Positions 34,701 through 38,762 of a stretch of DNA of 38,762 bases are shown here, piece after piece (the first letter of the stretch is position 1; each line of letters begins with the position of its first letter). The stretch is from an uncultured Bacteroidales bacterium. Lineage in GTDB: Bacteria > Bacteroidota > Bacteroidia > Bacteroidales > UBA932. Location of the stretch: positions 1 to 38,762 of the forward strand of contig UQYV01000032.1 in assembly GCA_900545245.1 (NCBI GenBank), written 5' to 3'. The translations under genes were made by a program, and so were the position numbers. Under the pieces are notes generated by a model that saw only the letters and a program-made list of their open reading frames with translations, made no database searches and had not been told where the DNA came from.

Positions 34701-35431
34701 ATCCCGATGCCGTCAATGGTAGTGGACTTCCTGAACTTAGAACTGAAGGTGTTGATGAAGTTCAGCCCGGTCTCCGTCGCAATCCATATTTCCCCGTCGT
34801 TTCCTGTGAATATGGCGTTCACCCTATTGTCCGAGAGCGAGAACGGGTCATCGGCGTCCTCCTGCAGCCGAGTGACGCTGCCGTCAGAAGAGTCGTAAAT
34901 CCAGATGCCGTGCGACGTCCCGAGCCACATCCTTCCATCCTCGTCGATGTGGATGGTCCGGGGCCTGGTGCTCTTGAGTCGCTGCGCAAAGCCGAGCTCC
35001 TTTGTCATGTAGGCGAGTCTTTCCCGGTAGACCCTCTCCTTCGTCTCGAAGATTTCCGTGTCTTTGCGGATGAACCTGTCCGAGATGCGGTCATACACTG
35101 CATCCCCGTTGTCCGTGTGTACCCACATTTTTCCCTGACGGTCTATGGCAATGTCGAGAATCGCGGATGATGGCAGTTCGAGTTCACCTCTATAATAAGG
35201 TCTCACGTTTTTTCCGTCGTAGCGGTTGAGACCGTTGGTTGTCCCAATCCACACGAATCCGAGGCTGTCCTTGACGACGGAAGTCGTGAAATTGTGCGAA
35301 AGCCGGCTGTTGTCCGTGTTCAAACGCTTGAACTGCATGCTCTTGACGGGAGCGGCGCTGGCTGTGATGCAGAGTGCCGTCGTCAGCAGAACAGCGAAAA
35401 CAGGGCGTATGAAAAGGGATATATGTTTCAT
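31763..35431 (-). CDS. Hybrid two-component system regulator (HTCS)
   Basis: One-protein sensor and transcription factor of 1222 aa. A signal peptide (1-26) is followed by two reg_prop beta-propellers (about 30-590, with repeats such as GLVWIGT-type and WVGTNRGILRF) and a Y_Y_Y domain (about 600-660), which together sense a periplasmic ligand. A membrane helix lies at about 664-688. The histidine kinase has VVHEIKTPLT (phospho-acceptor H725) and an ATPase domain with GIGLGLSLARSL. A receiver domain follows (LLISDIAMPEMNG, acceptor Asp about 1019). The C-terminus is an AraC-type HTH (about 1120-1222, SYFAKCFLNYFGITPIEY). Such proteins switch on nearby glycan genes; the DUF5107-glycosidase operon and the lipoprotein operon flank it. 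Confidence 0.95.
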   Translation of the reverse strand: MKHISLFIRPVFAVLLTTALCITASAAPVKSMQFKRLNTDNSRLSHNFTTSVVKDSLGFVWIGTTNGLNRYDGKNVRPYYRGELELPSSAILDIAIDRQGKMWVHTDNGDAVYDRISDRFIRKDTEIFETKERVYRERLAYMTKELGFAQRLKSTRPRTIHIDEDGRMWLGTSHGIWIYDSSDGSVTRLQEDADDPFSLSDNRVNAIFTGNDGEIWIATETGLNFINTFSSKFRKSTTIDGIGMKMSYVNSFANDGKGALWISTEKVGLFKYSIKDGTFKHYENPALRKKIMGVRYFHDRLWVLSEEGFQILNTGTGAVRDFTTDKTGSRIGGVRDICNAERCGLIFVATQNGVYTFDEKSGALSGIRTVGDIFVENVTETSGGEVWMSTYSNGAMRYFPENGRIQKFSHSDEIPGSIPENRIVASFESRDKSLWFCTFGSGIVRFDTSDYSFTAYNSRTLGKDFINDLCVSVVQDSRDNLWVGTNRGILRFNPSDMSVISFTRNDGLLNDENNQFSSYIFPNDDIFIGTANGITIFNANAVYAETTDSRIVLSDFFIGGERVSTTQPGSPLARNIDLTDEISLGSSQNNFRFDVAQLNSHQSGSNMEYRLRGFSDKWTSVGENGRIEFTNIHSGDYVLELRTLTPSCGNPIQKRVALHIAVPAYASWWALTLYFLAAAGLVVGIIMFARKRIMEREQKKQETLKQERDKEILNEKMMFLSNVVHEIKTPLTLIKSPLNNIRRSHPNDGEMLSDIRIIDNTTSYLTSLSNELLEYIRVERKGYILETQRIDLAEKVRGLLFNYSETAEDRKIELSSEIPLGPVWVYADDSSLTKIINNLLTNALKYCSSRIEVRLAVSSERQVAETSCNEKSDERMVWLSVRNDGEAISDEWKECIFKPFSRIDGVKKNKVDGIGLGLSLARSLAQMQGGTLELDNSGELTEFVLKLPGCSDVSTAEDTAVRNVETDPQRFSVAVAEDSSELREYIVSQLSSEYRVFSIENGAAALKCLHEHNIDLLISDIAMPEMNGVELCRKVRSDVEISHVMIIIISGMNDLSKKIECMQNGANLYIEKPFDIYYLKVCAANLLDKMNLTRKTLRNSLSAEDEGAASLSKTDREFLRSVDEVILQNFSDAAFNVENLKDALNMSKSSLLRKFNRLLNTSPNNYIRTKRLLMAAQMFDEGADRVSDVCYSCGFNSTSYFAKCFLNYFGITPIEYMKRRGE

Positions 35432-35492
35432 AAAATTATTGAATCCTTATATATTGTGACGATGTCTCAGTGCGCAAAAGCGCTGCATGACG

Positions 35493-35500
35493 CAAATATA
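35493..35500 (-). promoter_or_regulatory. -7 box of the HTCS gene
   Basis: Minus-strand TATATTTG, about 60 bp upstream of the ATG at 35431. No clear -33 TTG. The remaining part of the 244-bp gap up to 35675 is T-rich and holds no element I can name; the plus-strand promoter of the small peptide gene is not obvious. Confidence 0.45.
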
Positions 35501-35675
35501 GCCATAAAATCACTCCATTTCCCCGCTTTTTTCGCTCTGGTGCGTTTGTTTTATCCTTTGGTGTGTTTGTTTTCGGCGTTGGGTGAATGTTTTTTCAAAT
35601 TTGCATTCGTGATTTTCCGTTTTGTCGATTTGAATCACAGCTAAATGCATACAAATTAATAAAAATACTAACACA

Positions 35676-35834
35676 ATGAAAATGACCACATTAAGCACGC
35701 AGTACAGCTCTCCTGAGCTGACGCAGCACCTTTTCTGCATTGAGGACGGTTTCGCCTCATCGCCGACTGGCATCAACGGAGTCTCGACCGGGAAAATCGA
35801 TTTCATTGAGAGTGAAGACCATTACACTATCTAA
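35676..35834 (+). CDS. Small peptide gene upstream of the surface lipoprotein
   Basis: A 52-codon ORF (ATG at 35676, TAA at 35832-35834). The peptide begins MKMTTLSTQYSSPELTQ and ends FIESEDHYTI; it has a single Cys, no signal peptide and a net negative charge. The YSSPEL segment recalls the YxxPE motif of short peptides that often precede fimbrillin or surface-protein genes in Bacteroidetes. It lies 13 nt before the lipoprotein ATG and in a different frame, so it is probably translated from the same transcript. Function unknown. Confidence 0.55.
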   Translation: MKMTTLSTQYSSPELTQHLFCIEDGFASSPTGINGVSTGKIDFIESEDHYTI

Positions 35835-35847
35835 AACCACGGAAGTC

Positions 35848-38658
35848 ATGAAGACAAATCTTTTGAATATCATGTTGGGGGCAATGCTTGTACCCCTGGT
35901 AGCCGTCATTTCTTGCTCAAAGGAGCAGCTCGCGGAACCGCAGCACGAAACAGGGAAATATACGATTACAGTTGCCGCAGGGCAGACCGGCGGGCTGACG
36001 AAGACAACAGTTGAAGGTGATGGAACTGCAGATAAACCCTACAAATCCGTTTGGAATGTCGATGACTGCGCCGGCTTGTTCATCGGGAAAGACGCTAATG
36101 TCAAGATGACCATTGACCGCATTGAGGATGGCGTGGCATATTTCAAGGGCGAACTTTCAGAAAAGCCAGTTGCCGGGGAACAGATTTATCTTTATTACCC
36201 ATATAATGAGGCTCAGGGAGAATCTCTGACGTTCGATGCTGTGTCTTGCCATTTCCCTTATGGGCAGAATCCTGCCGGACCCGGAACATACGACGACAGT
36301 GTTGATTATATGTGGGGAAATACTGTCGTTGGTGAGGATGGGACAGTTTCCGGGTTGAAGCTTGCCTATGCCGTCGGATTTATCAGATTCTCCGTGAAGT
36401 CAGTAGCTGGAACGGTTGATTTTGCTGATGGCGGCTCTGAAACACTGACAAAGGATGACAAGGTGCTGACAGTTTCAATTGAGGCGAAGCCGGCGGATGC
36501 TTCCTCAAAGAAACTTGTCGGAGACTTCACGATGAACCTTGAAAACGGCGAATGCTTGGTTCCGGAAAAGTCATCAGAGAACAATGTCGGTCCAAAAGTC
36601 ATAATCAACTGCCCCGATGGCACAAATCTCGGCAATCTTGACGTCTGGACTTGTGTGCATCCGTTTGAACTGACTTCGCCTGATGATGTCTTGAGGTTTT
36701 GGATTCAAACTGAGAAACATTACATTATTCGTGAAGTCAAGGTTTCGGATCTAAAGACTACAACTTTCTCTGTTGCAGCCGGTCAGGTCAAGGCTTTCGA
36801 CGTGAACATTACCAATTCGGCATGGAACATTTCCGTGAATCCTTACCGCGGCGGGGTCATCAAGACTCCGGAGCAGTTTCTGCGCTTTGTTCAGGATGTG
36901 AAGAACGGATCATATCTTGACGGAGAAAAGACAATCGGAGGCAATCAGTATGCGACACTGGCTCCGGATGCAAGTGTAGAGAACCGTGGCATTGACGAAT
37001 GGCTTGATGAAAATGGCGTTGCTAAACTTGGTAATGATATCACAATTTCAACTTCGGCTATGTCAACTTACGGCAATCTCGCCAGCGTTCCGCTTTGGAC
37101 GAAGACTTTCGACGGTCAGGGACATACGATAACATTTGAGGACGGAACACTGCTGCGCCCTATTTTTGCGAATGTTTTCAAGATTGACGAGAACAGTCCC
37201 GGCATAGTCAGAAATCTCAAGGTCGCAGGAAATATGACCTCTCCGCAAGTACCTTACACTCAGGGAACCTGCCCGTTGGTCGGAATTCTTCATGATGGGG
37301 AAGTTATTGGTTGTCAGTCTGATGTTAATATAAATATTACTTCCTATGATGCCTCTCTTGATGGCGGAAATATCGCTATGGCCGGAATCTGCCGGACTAT
37401 GCAGGGTGGAAAGATTACCGGTTGCGTAAATAATGGTGAGATCTCATTCAACGCGGCATTGACAAAACCGGCAAATGTCTATGCCGGAGGAATAGTTGCC
37501 CTTGTCGGAAAGAATTATGGGATAGATGGTTTTGGACGTGCAACCTCTTGCACTTCAGAACCTTTCGCAGGAGCTGTAACAATCAGCGGCTGCACAAATA
37601 ACAAACCTGTGTCTTTGCATAACACAGCAACAAATAACAATAATCGTCTGCAGTATTGTGCAATCGGGGGTATCGCCGGCTGGATTTGGGGCGGTGTGCC
37701 TGAAAATGACAGGTATGTTACTATCAGTGACTGTGAAAACTTTGGGGCACTTACTGTTGATGAGACGTCATTTACCACAAGAACGACGGGAATAGCCGGG
37801 GTCGGTGGTGTCATTGGATGGGCTGGCCCTGTTGTTTGTGATAATTCAGCCCCAGGTAGGATACTTGGCCCTGTTTACGGCAGCGGTGATGAAAGTCAGT
37901 GTGTAGAAGGATTTTATCTCAAGATAAATAATTGCCACAATCATAATGGGGCAACTATTTCTGCATCGCGAAAATGCGGAGGCAAGACTGAGGTCGGTTC
38001 AGCTGTTTACACGCACAAGGTGGGCTGCGGAGGAATTGCCGGGATTCTTTTCGGACAATACAAAGGTTCGATGGCTGAAATATCCAATTGTGTCAACGAT
38101 GGAACTATTATAGGTTATGTGGGTGATACAGACAAAGATAAGTTGGGACAGGGTAGCCGCTATAATGTTTCAGGAGGTATTGTTGGATATGGAGGAAGCG
38201 TCAGAATTTCAGATTGCAGTGTGAGCGGTAATGTTGGCGTCGGCGGCTATAATTTTTCTGCCGCGGGAATTATTGGCTGTGCATACCAGAAATTTGCCAT
38301 ATCGGGAGCTAAGGTTAAGGATTTGACCGTATATCGTGGAAATAATAAGATTAATGTCATATATGCCTCATTGATTGCAAATTATGCAAGTTCTATGAAG
38401 CGTAATGATTATTCTGTTTATGCCGGAACGAGTGTTGTCTCCTCTAGAATCAGCGGGACGGTAGGCGGTTCGAAACTGGAATCCAAAGTCGTAAAAGACT
38501 ATCCGTCATTGTTGAAAGACAGCGGGATAATGGGTGACGTTGATTACAAGGCCTATTGTGTCCTGTCCAATCAGGATATTGCAAAAGGCAATGCGGATAG
38601 TGGACCAATCAAACTCGGTTATATCACAATCTCCGGAACAACACATTACACAGAATAA
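35848..38658 (+). CDS. Fimbrillin-like surface lipoprotein with glycine-rich (GLUG-type) repeats
   Basis: A 936-aa lipoprotein. I take the ATG at 35848, which gives a lipobox signal (AVISC, then SKEQ); the longer frame from 35740 reads through the small peptide gene in another frame. Residues about 30-350 resemble the Bacteroidetes fimbrillin/Mfa-like N-terminal domain (KYTITVAAGQ, VDDCAGLFIGKD, IYLYYPYNE). From about 490 to 830 the chain carries at least six Gly-rich units (GGIVALVG, GGIAGWIWGG, GGVIGWAG, GGIAGILFG, GGIVGYGG, AGIIGCAY), each followed by a strand with Cys or Asn, which fits a right-handed beta-helix of the GLUG type. It is probably a surface adhesin or pilus-tip protein. Confidence 0.75.
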   Translation: MKTNLLNIMLGAMLVPLVAVISCSKEQLAEPQHETGKYTITVAAGQTGGLTKTTVEGDGTADKPYKSVWNVDDCAGLFIGKDANVKMTIDRIEDGVAYFKGELSEKPVAGEQIYLYYPYNEAQGESLTFDAVSCHFPYGQNPAGPGTYDDSVDYMWGNTVVGEDGTVSGLKLAYAVGFIRFSVKSVAGTVDFADGGSETLTKDDKVLTVSIEAKPADASSKKLVGDFTMNLENGECLVPEKSSENNVGPKVIINCPDGTNLGNLDVWTCVHPFELTSPDDVLRFWIQTEKHYIIREVKVSDLKTTTFSVAAGQVKAFDVNITNSAWNISVNPYRGGVIKTPEQFLRFVQDVKNGSYLDGEKTIGGNQYATLAPDASVENRGIDEWLDENGVAKLGNDITISTSAMSTYGNLASVPLWTKTFDGQGHTITFEDGTLLRPIFANVFKIDENSPGIVRNLKVAGNMTSPQVPYTQGTCPLVGILHDGEVIGCQSDVNINITSYDASLDGGNIAMAGICRTMQGGKITGCVNNGEISFNAALTKPANVYAGGIVALVGKNYGIDGFGRATSCTSEPFAGAVTISGCTNNKPVSLHNTATNNNNRLQYCAIGGIAGWIWGGVPENDRYVTISDCENFGALTVDETSFTTRTTGIAGVGGVIGWAGPVVCDNSAPGRILGPVYGSGDESQCVEGFYLKINNCHNHNGATISASRKCGGKTEVGSAVYTHKVGCGGIAGILFGQYKGSMAEISNCVNDGTIIGYVGDTDKDKLGQGSRYNVSGGIVGYGGSVRISDCSVSGNVGVGGYNFSAAGIIGCAYQKFAISGAKVKDLTVYRGNNKINVIYASLIANYASSMKRNDYSVYAGTSVVSSRISGTVGGSKLESKVVKDYPSLLKDSGIMGDVDYKAYCVLSNQDIAKGNADSGPIKLGYITISGTTHYTE

Positions 38659-38665
38659 TATTCTC

Positions 38666-38692
38666 GGCTCTGCCATTTTCATGATATGACGG
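38666..38692 (+). terminator. Probable terminator after the lipoprotein gene
   Basis: CGGCTC (about 38665-38670) can pair with GAGCCG (about 38691-38696), 10 nt after the stop codon. The downstream GGATTTGTT is only weakly T-rich. Confidence 0.45.
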
Positions 38693-38762
38693 AGCCGGAT
38701 TTGTTCCATAAGAAACATGAAAAAAATAAACTGCTTCAGATTTGTCAATTATTTTCGAGTAT

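Overview
The window looks like a chromosomal segment of a gut-type Bacteroidales bacterium. The evidence is repeated Bacteroidetes-style promoter boxes (TAnnTTTG with an upstream TTG), a one-protein hybrid two-component regulator (HTCS), a DUF5107/TPR protein, a fimbrillin-type surface lipoprotein, a TGS/SAD-uridine kinase fusion and a Bacteroidetes-like RNase P RNA. No rRNA, tRNA, CRISPR array or insertion sequence was recognised, and the genus cannot be fixed from the sequence alone.

Layout. 1-5.9 kb: an exported GH43-type glycosidase; pyrimidine salvage (uridine kinase fusion divergent from uracil phosphoribosyltransferase, upp); then, 2 nt after upp, a 705-residue protein joining an N-terminal GNAT acetyltransferase to a C-terminal two-helix membrane domain. 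5.9-11.4 kb: a compact minus-strand polyamine-type ABC operon (outer-membrane protein, then PotA, PotB, PotC, PotD) whose PotD has a C-terminal membrane anchor. 11.6-15.5 kb: a structured RNA of about 200 nt ending in an intrinsic terminator, then three consecutive exported proteins of AT-richer composition; the last has the His-Gly / Ser-Cys signature of clan CD cysteine peptidases. 15.6-17.2 kb: an AAA ATPase (DUF4143 type) with three palindrome-like repeats spaced exactly 40 bp across its promoter and start codon, and a protein-like in-frame extension after its stop codon.

17.2-23.6 kb: two HAD phosphatases separated by a candidate sigma-54-driven small RNA, a cyclophilin lipoprotein, a polysaccharide flippase, and a CAP-domain protein. 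23.7-24.4 kb: a hipB antitoxin gene behind three ACCC-N4-GGGT operators spaced exactly 41 bp, followed by a hipA reduced to its two ends (kinase core deleted, frame shifted). 24.4-24.9 kb: RNase P RNA with a strong terminator. 24.9-27.0 kb: an old-yellow-enzyme reductase and a steroid 5-alpha-reductase homologue in one operon, matching the 5BR/5AR pairing known from bile-acid-transforming Bacteroidales.

27.3-38.7 kb: a glycan or surface-interaction locus with a DUF5107/TPR protein, a clan-A glycosidase lipoprotein, an HTCS regulator facing them, and, divergent from the HTCS, a 52-residue peptide gene followed by a fimbrillin-like lipoprotein with glycine-rich repeats. No SusC/SusD pair is present.

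The best candidates for undescribed biology are the RNA plus three-gene exported cassette (11.6-15.5 kb), the GNAT-membrane fusion, the ATPase with phased operators, and the sigma-54 small RNA candidate.
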